Assembly: GCF_002929705.1 (NCBI RefSeq)
Contig: NZ_PJIN01000004.1
Span: 124,001 to 188,000 of the forward strand
DNA length: 64,000 bases
Reading direction: 5' to 3'
DNA from: Arthrobacter sp. N199823
GTDB lineage: Bacteria > Actinomycetota > Actinomycetes > Actinomycetales > Micrococcaceae
Positions 41,848 through 52,330 of the stretch are shown here, in pieces. Position numbers and translations under genes: made by a program. Every line of letters starts with the position of its first letter. The first letter of the stretch is position 1. Below the pieces are notes generated by a model. The model did no database searches and was not told the DNA's origin. It saw nothing but the letters and a program-made list of their open reading frames with translations.

Positions 41848-42624
41848 CTAGCCACTGGCCAGGTGCGATTCCACATCGCCACGGTCCAATCGCCGAAAAG
41901 CCCTGTGGGATCCCCGCACTCTCGAGGCGCTGCGTTCGAGCACCGCAACTTCCAATCTGGCCGCGTCAAGTGGCGCGATGTCAACCGCGCCCACAGTACT
42001 ACTTGCGGAACTGCCCGTCGCACCAGCGGCACCGGCAACAGCGGAGGCGGCCTTGCGAGGAGCTTCCAGCGCACTGACCGCCCAGCGCAGGGCCGAGGTC
42101 AGTTCTGCTCCGGGCATCCACAGCTTCTCCAGAGCCTTCTGCACGGTATCGGCTTGTCCACCCATAGCCAGGAATCCTGATTCGTCAGCAATGGAGCCAT
42201 CAAAGTTCAGCCGGAAGATGTGGTCCCCAGATTCGCTCTCACCCACCTCGGCTACAGCCAACTCAACCTCGAACGGCTTTTGTTCAGCCGTAAAGACAGT
42301 GCCCAGGCTTTGCGCGTAGACGCTGGCCAATCCGCGCGCTGTCACATCCACACGATCGTAGGAGTAGCCGCGGACATCGGCGTAGCGCACGCCCGCCTGT
42401 CGCAGGCTTTCGAATTCGTTGTATTTTCCCACGGCAGCGAACGCGATGCGATCGTAAATCTCACCGATCTTATGCAGCGTGGGCGAAGGGTTCTCGGCCA
42501 CTAAAGCCATGCCGTCCCGGTAACTGAGCACCACCACTGACTTGCCCCGGGCGATGCCCTTACGAGCAAAATCGGCCCGGTCCTTCATGACTTGTTCCGG
42601 GGATACGTAGAATTGTTGCGACAT
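41848..42624 (-). CDS. prcA: 20S proteasome alpha subunit
   Basis: A 258-residue alpha-type subunit. It begins SQQFYVSPEQVMKDRADFAR and has the gate-region and fold segments KIGEIYDRIAFAAVGKYNEF and DGSIADESGFLAMGG. It is about 20 residues longer than average because of an Ala/Ser-rich C-terminal region (APRKAASAVAGAAGATGS). Forms the outer rings of the core particle. Starts one base after the prcB stop. Confidence 0.95.
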   Translation of the reverse strand: MSQQFYVSPEQVMKDRADFARKGIARGKSVVVLSYRDGMALVAENPSPTLHKIGEIYDRIAFAAVGKYNEFESLRQAGVRYADVRGYSYDRVDVTARGLASVYAQSLGTVFTAEQKPFEVELAVAEVGESESGDHIFRLNFDGSIADESGFLAMGGQADTVQKALEKLWMPGAELTSALRWAVSALEAPRKAASAVAGAAGATGSSASSTVGAVDIAPLDAARLEVAVLERSASRVRGSHRAFRRLDRGDVESHLASG

Positions 42625-42625
42625 C

Positions 42626-43465
42626 TCAGGCCTCCCGGCGTTCGGCGGATCGTCGCGAAAGAATCCCAGCCACCACGGTGGCCAACGTTTCCTGGGGAAC
42701 CCGGGCTGCGCCGTCGTGCGTCACGGTATAAATCACGGGCCACAGCTGCCTGACGAGGTCAGGGCCACCGGTGGCGGAGTCGTCATCGGCAGCGTCGATG
42801 AGCGCCTCCACGGCCACCGCCACAGCCTCGTCAGCTGAGAGTTCCGGGCGCCACAGCTTCTTCAACGCACCGCGAGCAAAGACCGATCCGGAGCCCACGC
42901 TGTGGTGTTCGCGCTCCTCGTACCGGCCGCCTGTCACATCATAGGAGAATAGCCGGCCAGCCGGTTCACCACGTTCAATTCCGGCAAATAACGGCACCAC
43001 CGAGAGCCCCTGCAGGGCCATGGGGAGGTTGGCTCGGACCATGGCACCAAGACGGTTGGCCTTGCCCTCGAGGCTGAGCAGCGTGCCTTCGATTTTCTCG
43101 TAATGTTCCAATTCAACTTGGAAAAGTCGCACCATATCAATGGCGATTCCGGCCGTGCCAGCGATACCCAGTACCGAATATTTGTCCGCTGGGAAGACTT
43201 TTTCAATGTGCCGATTGGCGATCATGGAGCCCATGGTGGCGCGCCGGTCCCCCGCCATGAGTACCCCGCCACGAAACGTCAGCGCCACAATGGTGGTGCC
43301 GTGGGGCGTGGCGGGCATGCTGCCAGCGGGAAGCTCGCGCCCAAAAGGCAGGAGCCCTGGATGGCTGCGGCTCACATGGTCAAGGAACGACGACGAGGAG
43401 CCTTCACCTTCCAGCGCTGGAAATCCGCTGTACCCACTGTGACCGCTGCGACCGGTGCCAGCCAT
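42626..43465 (-). CDS. prcB: 20S proteasome beta subunit (catalytic)
   Basis: A 279-residue beta-type subunit. A 56-residue propeptide ends at HG and the catalytic Thr57 begins [20 protein letters not shown]. Lys in [18 protein letters not shown] and the SGS motif [13 protein letters not shown] support activity. Five bases after pup, one base before prcA. It forms the inner rings. Confidence 0.96.
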   Translation of the reverse strand: MAGTGRSGHSGYSGFPALEGEGSSSSFLDHVSRSHPGLLPFGRELPAGSMPATPHGTTIVALTFRGGVLMAGDRRATMGSMIANRHIEKVFPADKYSVLGIAGTAGIAIDMVRLFQVELEHYEKIEGTLLSLEGKANRLGAMVRANLPMALQGLSVVPLFAGIERGEPAGRLFSYDVTGGRYEEREHHSVGSGSVFARGALKKLWRPELSADEAVAVAVEALIDAADDDSATGGPDLVRQLWPVIYTVTHDGAARVPQETLATVVAGILSRRSAERREA

Positions 43466-43470
43466 GGGCC

Positions 43471-43677
43471 CTACTGACCACCTTTTTGGACAAAACCGCG
43501 CACGAATTCTTCGGCGTTGACTTCCAGGACGCCGTCAATCTCATCCAGGAGATCGTCCACTCCTGAGGTAGCGGCTTGGGCGGCGGCTGAGTCCGGGGCG
43601 GGCGTTGGTACTGGAAGCTCGTCGACGTGCTCTTCCTCCGTACGCGAGGAAACGTTTTTCTGTTCCTGAGAAGCCAT
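43471..43677 (-). CDS. pup: Prokaryotic ubiquitin-like protein Pup
   Basis: A 68-residue disordered tag. The helix-forming Mpa-binding part is [20 protein letters not shown] and the C-terminus is QKGGQ. The terminal Gln must be deamidated to Glu by Dop before PafA can use it. AGAAGGATGCATC precedes the ATG. First gene of pup-prcB-prcA. Confidence 0.97.
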   Translation of the reverse strand: MASQEQKNVSSRTEEEHVDELPVPTPAPDSAAAQAATSGVDDLLDEIDGVLEVNAEEFVRGFVQKGGQ

Positions 43678-43806
43678 GATGCATCCTTCTTAGCTGATTA
43701 CCCGGGGCCTTGATCGGCACCTGCTTCCATCCTGCCACGGACCCGCTGAGATTGCGTGCAGTCAGCGGGCCGTGGTTCACGACGGTGCGGGAATCAGCGA
43801 GAGGAG

Positions 43807-44610
43807 CTAGGAAGCTGCGATGACCTGATCTACCACTGTGGCCAGCTTCTTGGCGGCTGCCTCACTGCCGTCACCGCCAACTTGAACCACCGAGACTAAC
43901 AGGCCACCCTGCAGCGCCTCGAGCGTCACGGTGTTGGTAGTGCCGGTAGGCATGTCCTGGCTGATCAGCATTCCTTTTTCCACCTCGGCGGATGTATCTA
44001 CGCCCACCGGCTTCATGGTGGTCTTGATTGACTGGCCGGCAATTTCCATGGTGAACGTGGAGCAGGCCCCACTGTTCTTGCCGGCACGGTCCATGGTGGC
44101 GGAGAGGACCTGCGGCTTAGCGGAGAGCACAGTCACTACAGTCATCTCTCCAGCCGTGACATCACCCATCCAGGAGCCGGCGGCGTAGACACTACCGTCG
44201 GGCAGTTGTGCGTTGGAGTTGGCATAGGCCTTGCAAGCTTCAGGAGTAATGGTGACCCCCGCCAAGGTGGTCTTAGTCACTTCCTGGCCCTGCTTAAGCT
44301 GAGCAGCCGGAATCAGCGTCAACGGCTTGCCGTCGGCATCCTTGAGGCCTTCCAAGATTGCCGTCAGCTGCGCCTCCGTGAACTCCTTGGATGACCCTGC
44401 CGGCTTCTCTGCCTGCTGCTCTTCGGTCTTCTCCGGTGCAGGCGCAGCGCCTGCACTCTGTTCAGCTGATGCCGCTGGCTGCTCCTGCGTCGAAGCCACT
44501 GGTGTTCCCGCTCCACTGCAAGATGTCAGCGCCAAAAGCGCTGCCGCTGCAACAGAAATAAAAACGGACGGGCGTGCAGAAATGAATGTAAAAGTCACAA
44601 TTTCCCCCAT
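43807..44610 (-). CDS. Lipoprotein of unknown function between pup and dop
   Basis: A 267-residue predicted lipoprotein: signal peptide with lipobox ALTSCSG (Cys near 31), a Pro/Glu/Ala-rich linker (residues about 45-70) and a globular C-terminal part with two cysteines (CKAYANSNAQL and GACSTFTMEI) that may form a disulfide. I do not recognise a family. It is not part of the usual Pup-proteasome cluster and its fit with pup or dop is not clear. The strand is the same. Confidence 0.75.
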   Translation of the reverse strand: MGEIVTFTFISARPSVFISVAAAALLALTSCSGAGTPVASTQEQPAASAEQSAGAAPAPEKTEEQQAEKPAGSSKEFTEAQLTAILEGLKDADGKPLTLIPAAQLKQGQEVTKTTLAGVTITPEACKAYANSNAQLPDGSVYAAGSWMGDVTAGEMTVVTVLSAKPQVLSATMDRAGKNSGACSTFTMEIAGQSIKTTMKPVGVDTSAEVEKGMLISQDMPTGTTNTVTLEALQGGLLVSVVQVGGDGSEAAAKKLATVVDQVIAAS

Positions 44611-44702
44611 TAGTATAATCGAATGACTAATTATATCTGATGCCCGGGGGCCTGCTCAAGCTATTAATGCGCACGATCCGTTAATTTCACCGCATGTTAA
44701 TG

Positions 44703-46289
44703 TCACAGCGCCAAGGCGCTCAAGAAATCAGCTAGTTCTGGGTTGCCGTCGAACAATTCGCGCGTCAGTTGCTCAGTGCCCCGTAACGGCTCCTTCGTGG
44801 AGATGCGTTGCAGCCGACGAAGTTGCGGCACCTCAAAGATGACCGAATCCCAACTGGCGCCCACCACGTTGCGGCCAAACGCCTGGATGCAGCGGCCCCG
44901 GAAGTACGCCCGAGTGTCAGCCGGTGGTTGCGTCATGGCGGCGGTAATGGAGTCATCGCTCACCAAACGCTGGATGCGCCCGTGCTGCAGAAGCTTGTAA
45001 TAGAGCCCCTTTTCAGGGCGAATATCAGACCATTGCAGATCAATCAGCCCCAAGCGAGGATCGTCCCACGACATGTTGTCTCGCGTGCGGTATTGCTGGA
45101 GCAGGTTTAGTTTTGCCACCCATTCAAGTTGGCCGGCCAGGCTCATGGGATCCGTCCCCAGCGCTGTGAGAATTTCTGCCCATTTGGCCAGCACCATTGC
45201 AGTGTGGCCGTCCCCCGTTTCCTGGTGACTTGAGCCATTGCTGGCGCAATGGGCTTTGGCTGCATTCAAGTACAGCCATTGCACATCCAAGGCGCTGACG
45301 AAACTGCCATCGGCAAGCAAATGGTTTTCCTTCAGCTCCCAGTCATGGCTGACGGCACGCAGGGACTCTACAGAGTCTGCAAACTCCAGTTCCGGAGCAG
45401 TTCCATGTTCAATCATGTCCAGCACAAGAGCGGTGGTACCGAATTTGAGGAAGTTGGAAACCTGGCACAAATTAGCATCGCCAATGATTACATGCAGGCG
45501 CCGGTACTTCTCAGCAGTGGCATGCGGCTCATCCCGGGTGTTGATAATGGGCCGGCGAATAGTGGTTTCGAGCCCCACCTCGGCTTCAAAGAAATCGGCC
45601 CGCTGGGTGATCTGAAAGCCACTACCGGACCCGTCTTGGCCCAGGCCGACTCGGCCAGCCCCGCACATGATGGCTCGGGTGACAAAGAACGGTGTGAGTC
45701 CGGCGACAATGTCCTTGAAGGGGACGCTGCGCGGCATTAAATAATTTTCGTGACTGCCGTAGGAGACAGACTTGTTGTCAGTGTTGTTCTTGTACAAATT
45801 GATCGCCGGCACCCCGGGTGTAGCCGCAATCCGGCGGACAGCTGCAAGGGCTACGAGATCGCCGGCAGCGTCCCAGCGCACAGCGTCGAGTGGGTTGGTG
45901 ACCTCCGGGGAGGAATACTCGGGGTGCGCGTGGTCCACGTAGAGCCGCGCCCCATTACCCAGCACCATGTTCATCATCAGTGGTGCGGAGCTCTCGCGAA
46001 CCTCACCGCCCTCCAACGCAATTTGAGCGGCCGTCAGAACAGGTTCTGAATCTGTGAGCTGGCTAGGATCGGCAACGGCGCGCGGCATGGACCAACCGCG
46101 GGCATCGGCCAACGGGTCCTCGTCGGTGTAGTCCCAGCGCGTTTCCCCACCAGCTGACGCCCGGTGGTTGGTTTCACGCGAATAGGCGTGCACCACCTGG
46201 GTCGAGAGCCACGTGGCGTTGAACTCCTGGGTGCCCGGTGCGTGGATGCCGTACTCGGTCTCGGCACCCATGACGCGAATGGCACTCAC
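44703..46289 (-). CDS. dop: Pup deamidase/depupylase Dop
   Basis: A 528-residue Dop, paralogue of PafA. It begins [18 protein letters not shown] (Glu10 region); [15 protein letters not shown] holds Asp119, the residue corresponding to the nucleophile. The Dop-specific loop, [20 protein letters not shown], is present around 58-77 and separates it from PafA. The GTG start overlaps the mpa stop by four bases, so it is translated after mpa. Converts Pup-Gln to Pup-Glu and removes Pup from substrates. Confidence 0.96.
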   Translation of the reverse strand: MSAIRVMGAETEYGIHAPGTQEFNATWLSTQVVHAYSRETNHRASAGGETRWDYTDEDPLADARGWSMPRAVADPSQLTDSEPVLTAAQIALEGGEVRESSAPLMMNMVLGNGARLYVDHAHPEYSSPEVTNPLDAVRWDAAGDLVALAAVRRIAATPGVPAINLYKNNTDNKSVSYGSHENYLMPRSVPFKDIVAGLTPFFVTRAIMCGAGRVGLGQDGSGSGFQITQRADFFEAEVGLETTIRRPIINTRDEPHATAEKYRRLHVIIGDANLCQVSNFLKFGTTALVLDMIEHGTAPELEFADSVESLRAVSHDWELKENHLLADGSFVSALDVQWLYLNAAKAHCASNGSSHQETGDGHTAMVLAKWAEILTALGTDPMSLAGQLEWVAKLNLLQQYRTRDNMSWDDPRLGLIDLQWSDIRPEKGLYYKLLQHGRIQRLVSDDSITAAMTQPPADTRAYFRGRCIQAFGRNVVGASWDSVIFEVPQLRRLQRISTKEPLRGTEQLTRELFDGNPELADFLSALAL

Positions 46290-48082
46290 AGGTACTGTCC
46301 GGTGTTCGGCAGCGTTTCTAACGTCCGGCCAGGGATCTGGCCTTCCTTGCTCTGCACGATGGTGCGGATGTAGGTGATCCGTTCCCCCTTCTTACCGGAA
46401 ATCCGAGCCCAGTCATCGGGGTTAGTGGTGTTGGGCATGTCCTCATGCTCACGGAACTCATCCACCACGGCACGCAACATATGTTCGATCCGGATGCCCT
46501 TCTCACCGCTGGTCAACAGGTCCTTGATGGCGTATTTCTTGGCCCGGTCCACCACGTTTTGAATCACGGCACCGGAGTTGAAATCCTTGAAGTACAGCAT
46601 CTCGGTATCACCGTTGGCATAAGTCACTTCAAGGAACTCATTGCCCTTGTCCGTTGCATACATGGCCTCAACGGTGCGCTGAATCATGGCGTCAACAGTT
46701 TCCTGCAGACTTCCGTGATTCGCGGCAAGATCGTCGGCGTGGAAGGGCAGCGAGGTGGTGACATATTTTGTGAAAATGTCCGCCGCCGACTCAGCGTCGG
46801 GGCGTTGAATCTTCACTTTGACGTCAAGACGCCCGGGCCGCAAGATAGCCGGATCAATCATGTCCTCACGGTTGGAAGCACCGATGACAATCACGTTATC
46901 CAGCCGTTCGACGCCGTCGATCTCGCTGAGCAGCTGTGGCACGATGGTGGTTTCCACATCTGATGAGACGCCCGTGCCACGGGTGCGGAAGAGCGAATCC
47001 ATCTCGTCGAAGAACACCACCACGGCGCTGCCGTCGGATGCCTTTTCGCGGGCGCGGCTGAAGATCAGGCGGATCTGGCGTTCAGTCTCACCCACGTACT
47101 TATCCAGCAGCTCCGGGCCCTTGATGTTCAAGAAGTAACTCTTTTGGTCCTTGACCCCGGAGCGTTCGGCGGCTCGTTGCGCCAGCGAGTTGGCCACGGC
47201 TTTGGCAATGAGCGTCTTGCCACAGCCGGGAGGGCCGTAGAGCAGGATGCCCTTGGGCGCCTTGAGTCCGTGTTCGCGGTACAAATCGGGATGGAGGAAG
47301 GGAAGTTCCACGGCGTCACGGATCTGCTCGATTTGTGAGGCCAGGCCGCCGATGTCGGAGTAAGAGATGTCTGGAACTTCCTCCAGGATCAGATTCTCTA
47401 CCTCTGAACGCGGAATCTTTTCCAAGGCGTAACCGGTGCGGCCGTCCATGGTGAGGGCATCGCCCACCTTAACAGCTCCCTGCAGGGCGCCAGAGAGTCG
47501 CAGTACCCGCTCCTCATCAGCCCGGCCAACCACCATGGCCCGGTCGGTGCCGAGTAGTTCCTTGACGGTGACGAGCTCACCAACATCTGTAAAACCCAAG
47601 GCCGCAATGACGGTGAAGGCCTCGTTGAGCAGGACTTCCTGCCCGGCGGAGAGATCATTCATGCGCAGCAAGGGGCTCAGCCCAACGCGCATCTTCCGCC
47701 CCGAGGCATAGACATCCAGGCTCTCCGCGGTCACGGCGCTGCTGGCCCCGGCGGAGTAAGACGGACGGTTCAGCGAGACGATGGTCCCGAAACTGTAGGG
47801 CGGCTCGCCGTCGTGCTCCAAAGCGGATCGCAACTTGAGGATCTCCGTCTTGGCCGTTTCTAGCACAGCCACCAACTTGGAGTTGTTGGCCGTTGCCGAG
47901 GCGAGCTGGCGGTCCAGGTTGCGGGCCTTGTCCCGGAGCACGTTGAGCTGACGCTCCAGGACTGCCTGCTGTGCCGGACCTATTGAGTAGGCGGCACCGT
48001 GGGAGCCGGGCGCGGGAGTGCCCGCAGCTGGCGAGGTGCCATCCTGCGGGTTTTCGGGTGTGGAGTGCGTTGAGTCGTTCAT
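46286..48082 (-). CDS. mpa: Proteasome-associated AAA ATPase Mpa/ARC
   Basis: A 598-residue ring ATPase. Order: coiled coil about 36-92 (captures Pup), double OB domain about 95-225, AAA domain with GPPGCGKT at 283-290, Walker [12 protein letters not shown] and arginine-finger segment [18 protein letters not shown]. The C-terminus ends TGQYL; the penultimate Tyr engages the proteasome alpha ring. Unfolds pupylated proteins into PrcAB. 69 bp after trmI in the same direction. Confidence 0.96.
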   Translation of the reverse strand: MNDSTHSTPENPQDGTSPAAGTPAPGSHGAAYSIGPAQQAVLERQLNVLRDKARNLDRQLASATANNSKLVAVLETAKTEILKLRSALEHDGEPPYSFGTIVSLNRPSYSAGASSAVTAESLDVYASGRKMRVGLSPLLRMNDLSAGQEVLLNEAFTVIAALGFTDVGELVTVKELLGTDRAMVVGRADEERVLRLSGALQGAVKVGDALTMDGRTGYALEKIPRSEVENLILEEVPDISYSDIGGLASQIEQIRDAVELPFLHPDLYREHGLKAPKGILLYGPPGCGKTLIAKAVANSLAQRAAERSGVKDQKSYFLNIKGPELLDKYVGETERQIRLIFSRAREKASDGSAVVVFFDEMDSLFRTRGTGVSSDVETTIVPQLLSEIDGVERLDNVIVIGASNREDMIDPAILRPGRLDVKVKIQRPDAESAADIFTKYVTTSLPFHADDLAANHGSLQETVDAMIQRTVEAMYATDKGNEFLEVTYANGDTEMLYFKDFNSGAVIQNVVDRAKKYAIKDLLTSGEKGIRIEHMLRAVVDEFREHEDMPNTTNPDDWARISGKKGERITYIRTIVQSKEGQIPGRTLETLPNTGQYL

Positions 48083-48151
48083 GACCTTGTGTCCTTCCGC
48101 AGCGGAACCCGCCGCAACCGAGCCTGACCGGTAGTGCCGAGCATACTGCTA

Positions 48152-49216
48152 CTACTCGCCGAAGCCGTCCTGGCGGGTTTCTGTTTCCTCTGACTGTTCT
48201 TGATTGCGCTTGGTCTGCACGGTGGAAGAAGCGTCACGTGCGGCGCGGCGCAGCTTCTTGTCTGAGACCGAACGCTCCCCTACAGCCGCCGGTGTCCACG
48301 CATCGAGATCTTCCTGGGCAAAATCGGTTTTCGACGCGCGGCGCTTGGGCGTCATGCCGGTGACACCATCAGCCAGACGGCGGGTCACCATCAAGAAACC
48401 TGTGTGGGCCACCATGCGGTGGTCCGGGCGCACGGCCAGACCTTCAAGGTGCCAGCCGCGAACCATGGATTCCCACGCGTCGGGCTCGGTGAAGCGGCCA
48501 TCGGCGCGGATAGCCTCGGCGGTGCGAGACAGCTGGGTCACGGTGGCAACGTAGTTGATCCAGACGCCGCCGGGCGCCAGGACGGTGGCGACAGCGTCAA
48601 GGCACTCCCAAGGAGCCAACATGTCCAGGACAACGCGGTCAACGCTACCGGGGGCTTCCTGCTCAACTACCTGATCTTGGAAGTCGCCGAGGGAGATCTT
48701 CCAGGCCGGGTGGGGGCCTCCGAAGATGGTCTCGACGTTTCCGCGGGCAATGTCGGCAAATTCCTGACGGCGTTCGAAGGAGTGCAGGTAACCGTTATCG
48801 CCAACTGCACGCAGCAGTGAGATGGACAGTGCACCGGAACCAACACCGGCTTCGACCACGCGAGCACCGGGGAAGATGTCTCCCATGGTGATGATCTGGC
48901 CGGCATCCTTGGGGTACACCACGGCGGCACCGCGGGGCATGGACAGCACGAAGTCCGAGAGCAGCGGGCGCAGGGCCTGGTACTGCTGCCCAACATTGCT
49001 CTCTACCATGGAGCCCTCAGGCTGGCCGATGAGCAGATCGTGATTCAAGAAGCCCTTGTGCGTGTGGTACGCCGTGCCCGGGGTCAAGGTGATGGTGTTC
49101 ATCCGGCCACGCTCATCCGTGAGCTGCACGCGTTCGCCCGCCCGGAAGGGACCGCGCCGTGCGGCTGCACCGTGCGGTGACTGCGCTGCTTCTTGGGTTG
49201 TTTCGGCTTGCTTCAT
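48152..49216 (-). CDS. trmI: tRNA (adenine-N1-)-methyltransferase TrmI
   Basis: A 354-residue enzyme that makes m1A58 in tRNA. SAM-binding: FPGARVVEAGVGSGALSISL; DRVVLDMLAPWECLD contains the catalytic Asp region. The N-terminal beta domain (RAGERVQLTDERGRMNTITL) and a charged C-terminal tail are present. ATG 49216 is chosen for its GAGGA upstream; a longer frame goes to 49243. Lies before mpa as in mycobacteria (Rv2118c). Confidence 0.93.
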   Translation of the reverse strand: MKQAETTQEAAQSPHGAAARRGPFRAGERVQLTDERGRMNTITLTPGTAYHTHKGFLNHDLLIGQPEGSMVESNVGQQYQALRPLLSDFVLSMPRGAAVVYPKDAGQIITMGDIFPGARVVEAGVGSGALSISLLRAVGDNGYLHSFERRQEFADIARGNVETIFGGPHPAWKISLGDFQDQVVEQEAPGSVDRVVLDMLAPWECLDAVATVLAPGGVWINYVATVTQLSRTAEAIRADGRFTEPDAWESMVRGWHLEGLAVRPDHRMVAHTGFLMVTRRLADGVTGMTPKRRASKTDFAQEDLDAWTPAAVGERSVSDKKLRRAARDASSTVQTKRNQEQSEETETRQDGFGE

Positions 49217-49342
49217 GTGATGATTCCTCACGTTGGTGCTCAAAAAGTCAGCGGCTGGGCCGCATCAAGGCTATGTCAGAGCAATGCTAAAAAAGAAAAG
49301 ATTAGAGAGAAAAGCTGTGGTGACTGAGGTGTTGGCGTGACA

Positions 49343-50503
49343 CTATTGCAGACCCTTGCCGGTCATGGCCGCTACCACTTTTGCCTGGCTGAGCAGTCCG
49401 GTGACCTTGCCGTCCAGATTGATCACGGCATATTCGGTATCGGGCAGTTGGGCTAGATAGGACACCAGCTCGACGCCGGCAGCTTCATCAGGAACGTAGG
49501 CCCCCTTGGACAGTGTGCGGGCCACGGCGCTTGCCGGAGTGATGAGGGCAGCCTGCGGCGGAACATGGGCCAAGGCGTACTCGTCAACAACTGCCGTGGG
49601 GCGCCCATCCTGACCAAAAAGCACAATGGGCTCTTGCGGGAACTTCCCTCGCAGTGTCCACAGTTGGGCCACTGTGCATTCAATCGAGGCGCTGACCGCT
49701 GGCGTTGCCAGGGAGCCTGCGCTAATGGCCGGCAGCCGCAGGCGCATGCTGGCTCCCTTGATGGACGCCGAGGCGCCCATCCACAAAAAGCCCGCCAGCA
49801 AGACCACAATGAAGCTGGTGGTCAGATCTGGTTGGCGGCCCTGCAGATACGGCACCACCAGCATGAGTGCAACAATAACCACCACGATGATCCGGCCCGC
49901 CCAACCAGCAGCAACCGTGCCCTTCTCCTGGCTGCCAGTGGTTTTCCACACTATGGATTCCACCAGACGGCCGCCGTCTAGAGGGAGGCCGGGGAGGATG
50001 TTGAAAGCACCGATGAGTAGATTGGCCCAGATGAAGATGTTGGCCAAAAGTAGCAAAATCACGCTCAGCAGCGTTGTGGCCTCAGGGAGTATCAGCTTCA
50101 CCAAAAAGCCCAACCCCGCCAACACGAAGTTGGCTATGGGTCCGGCAAACGCCACCACCAGTGCCTTGCCCGGTGTGGCCTTGCTGAAGTCGAATTCGGT
50201 GTGGCCACCCCAGAGGTTCAGGACAATCTTGTGGGTCTGCCAGCCGTACATTTTGGCTGTCATAGCGTGGGCCAGCTCGTGGATAAACACGGAAAAAAGC
50301 AACAGTAATGCATAGGCAAATGCAACCAGATAAGCGCGTCCGCCGAGCCCCGAAAAGTTGCTTTGCAGCTGCGGGCCAAAAATCATGACCGTCACGGCCG
50401 CAATAAAGAACCAGGAGTTGGCCAAAATGATGGGCGTTCCCCGAACTGACCCCAGCACCAGGCCCTCACGCCGGGTCTTCACGCCATTGGTAGAACCGCT
50501 CAC
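49343..50503 (-). CDS. M50 site-2 protease with C-terminal regulatory domain
   Basis: A 386-residue intramembrane zinc protease. HEXXH is HELAH at residues 75-79 and the second metal motif NILPGLPLDGGR holds Asp176. Six membrane helices, then a CBS-like cytosolic domain (about 255-386; TVAQLWTLRGKFPQEPIVLF to KVTGLLSQAKVVAAM). The family (S2P group III) cleaves membrane anti-sigma factors, so the RskA-like protein at 5138 is a possible substrate (inference). GTG start overlaps the HAD gene stop as GTGA. Confidence 0.9.
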   Translation of the reverse strand: MSGSTNGVKTRREGLVLGSVRGTPIILANSWFFIAAVTVMIFGPQLQSNFSGLGGRAYLVAFAYALLLLFSVFIHELAHAMTAKMYGWQTHKIVLNLWGGHTEFDFSKATPGKALVVAFAGPIANFVLAGLGFLVKLILPEATTLLSVILLLLANIFIWANLLIGAFNILPGLPLDGGRLVESIVWKTTGSQEKGTVAAGWAGRIIVVVIVALMLVVPYLQGRQPDLTTSFIVVLLAGFLWMGASASIKGASMRLRLPAISAGSLATPAVSASIECTVAQLWTLRGKFPQEPIVLFGQDGRPTAVVDEYALAHVPPQAALITPASAVARTLSKGAYVPDEAAGVELVSYLAQLPDTEYAVINLDGKVTGLLSQAKVVAAMTGKGLQ

Positions 50504-51237
50504 AGAGCAGCCCCGACGGAGGCGGCGTGGACAGCGAGAACTGCTTGGACGTCGTCGTGCGTCTTGCCTACCAGGGTGTCCCACGTGGTGCGGCGGGCAT
50601 CCTCGCCCAAGGGCACAGCGTTGGGGACGGCAATGGTGGCCATCCCCGAGGCGAGGGCTGATGCTACGCCGGGGACGGAGTCTTCCAGCGCCGCGCAGTG
50701 GAGGAGGGTGAGGTTGGGGTCGGTGAGCTGGAGTTTCTCCACAGCCACCAAATACGGTTCCGGGTGCGGCTTGCCGTGGGTGACTTCATCGCCGGTGACG
50801 AGGAATTCAAAGTACTCCTCATCGAGGGCAGCCACCACTTCGGCGGCCAGATGGCGCTCGCTCATGGTGACCAAAGCGCAGCGCACATTGTTGTTGCGCA
50901 GATCGGCCAGCAATTCCCGTGCACCAGGACGCCACGGCACCTCTTTGCGAATGCCGGCAATCACGGTGTTGGAGAGGTGATCGATGATCTCGCGGACGGA
51001 AAGATCCACGCCGGCACCCTGCAGAACCCGGGCGGAGTCATCGAGAGCATTGCCCACGAGCGAGAAGGCTTGTTCCTGGCTCCACTGCCCACCATGAGCC
51101 TGAACCAGGGCTGTTTCAGCGGCTATCCAATACGGTTCGGTGTCCACCAGGGTCCCATCCATGTCCCACAGGACGGCTTTGAGCGGCAGGCTGTCGGACG
51201 TCTCTTGGGGGGCTAGCGCAGAAGTCGGTGAAATCAT
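50500..51237 (-). CDS. HAD-superfamily hydrolase (beta-phosphoglucomutase-like)
   Basis: A 245-residue HAD phosphatase. Motif I VLWDMDGTLVDTEPYW, motif II ALVTMSERH, motif III in TGDEVTHGKPHPEPYLVA and motif IV CAALEDSVPGV, with a helical cap in residues about 40-100. Substrate is likely a phosphosugar or phosphonucleoside. Upstream partner of the M50 protease through a four-base overlap. Confidence 0.88.
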   Translation of the reverse strand: MISPTSALAPQETSDSLPLKAVLWDMDGTLVDTEPYWIAAETALVQAHGGQWSQEQAFSLVGNALDDSARVLQGAGVDLSVREIIDHLSNTVIAGIRKEVPWRPGARELLADLRNNNVRCALVTMSERHLAAEVVAALDEEYFEFLVTGDEVTHGKPHPEPYLVAVEKLQLTDPNLTLLHCAALEDSVPGVASALASGMATIAVPNAVPLGEDARRTTWDTLVGKTHDDVQAVLAVHAASVGAAL

Positions 51238-51334
51238 GCCACTAGTCTACGGGGCCAGAGCCATGGAACTGTTTTCCGTCCACTGCGCGTGGTGGGTGAT
51301 GCCGCGAACACCGCGGAGCCGTAGGCTGAGAACT

Positions 51335-52225
51335 GTGAGCAGAATCAATGACGTTGACCCGCAGGAACCAGTAGCTTTTCTGGAAGCCGCACCAGGCGAA
51401 GACCGTGTGACGGTCATGTTGGCCGCCTTTGAAGGCTGGAACGACGCCGGCGAGGCCGCCAGTGACGCGCTCAAATATCTGCACCGGCTGTGGGGCGCGA
51501 AGCGGGTTGGCGTGATTGAACCCGATGAGTATTACGACTTCCAATTCACCCGTCCCGAGGTTCGCCTGACGTCCACGGGTGGACACAAAATCAAGTGGCC
51601 TATCACGAAGATCGCCAAGGCTTCCATTCCGGACACCAACATTGATGTGATCTTGGTGCACGGCATCGAGCCGTCGTACCGCTGGCGCGCTTACACAGCT
51701 GAGCTGCTCGCCAAGGCCGCCGAGCTCCAAGTCAACTATGTGGTGCTTGTAGGAGCACTGTTGGCCGATGTGCCGCACTCGCGTCCCATGCCTGTCACTG
51801 CCACGTGCGACGACGAGGAACTCGCCACGCGCCTGACGTTGGAAGCCTCCCAATATGAAGGTCCCATTGGGATTGTGGGCGTCATTAATGAAGTGGCCCT
51901 GTTGGCGGGGCTGCCCACCATCTCGCTGTGGGCAGCCGTTCCGCACTATGTGGCGCAGGCGCCTTCCCCCAAGGCCGAATTAGCGCTGCTGAACAGGATT
52001 GAAGATTTCCTGAAGGTTTCTCTACCCACCGCCAAGGTGGCCGACGACGCGCACGCTTGGGAACGCGGTGTCAACGAGCTAGCAGCCGGAGATCCAGAGA
52101 TTGCCGCTTACGTTCAGCAGCTTGAAGAAGCCAAGGACACCGCGGAGCTGCCCGAGGCTACTGGCGAATCCATTGCTCAAGAGTTTGAACGTTATTTGCG
52201 CAAGCGCGGCAACGAACAGCCCTAG
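51335..52225 (+). CDS. PAC2-family protein
   Basis: A 296-residue PAC2 (proteasome assembly chaperone 2-like) domain protein. Start GTG 51335 (VSRINDVDPQ) begins at the domain; the frame stays open upstream. Features are MLAAFEGWNDAGEAASDALK, ILVHGIEPSYRWRAYTAELL and GLPTISLWAAVPHYVAQAPS. The family is a structural relative of eukaryotic proteasome assembly factors; its role in Actinobacteria is not settled. The neighbouring proteasome cluster makes a link attractive but unproven. Confidence 0.85.
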   Translation: MSRINDVDPQEPVAFLEAAPGEDRVTVMLAAFEGWNDAGEAASDALKYLHRLWGAKRVGVIEPDEYYDFQFTRPEVRLTSTGGHKIKWPITKIAKASIPDTNIDVILVHGIEPSYRWRAYTAELLAKAAELQVNYVVLVGALLADVPHSRPMPVTATCDDEELATRLTLEASQYEGPIGIVGVINEVALLAGLPTISLWAAVPHYVAQAPSPKAELALLNRIEDFLKVSLPTAKVADDAHAWERGVNELAAGDPEIAAYVQQLEEAKDTAELPEATGESIAQEFERYLRKRGNEQP

Positions 52226-52269
52226 CGCTGGTAGGCCCGGGCTGAGGAACAGGTGTGGGCCGAGTCGAC

Positions 52270-52310
52270 AGCTATGGGCCGGAGAAAACTCCGGCCCATA
52301 GCTGCTCTTC
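52270..52310. terminator. Bidirectional terminator between the PAC2 gene and mshC
   Basis: AGCTATGGGCCGGAG (52270-52284), loop AAAA, CTCCGGCCCATAGCT (52289-52303), then GCTCTTCTGTTCT. Perfect 15-bp stem between convergent genes. Confidence 0.85.
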
Positions 52311-52330
52311 TGTTCTAGAGCTCGATTGCT

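Noticed and set aside
41802-42074. 90-residue minus-strand ORF overlapping prcA
   Set aside because: It lies within prcA in another frame and shows no domain.
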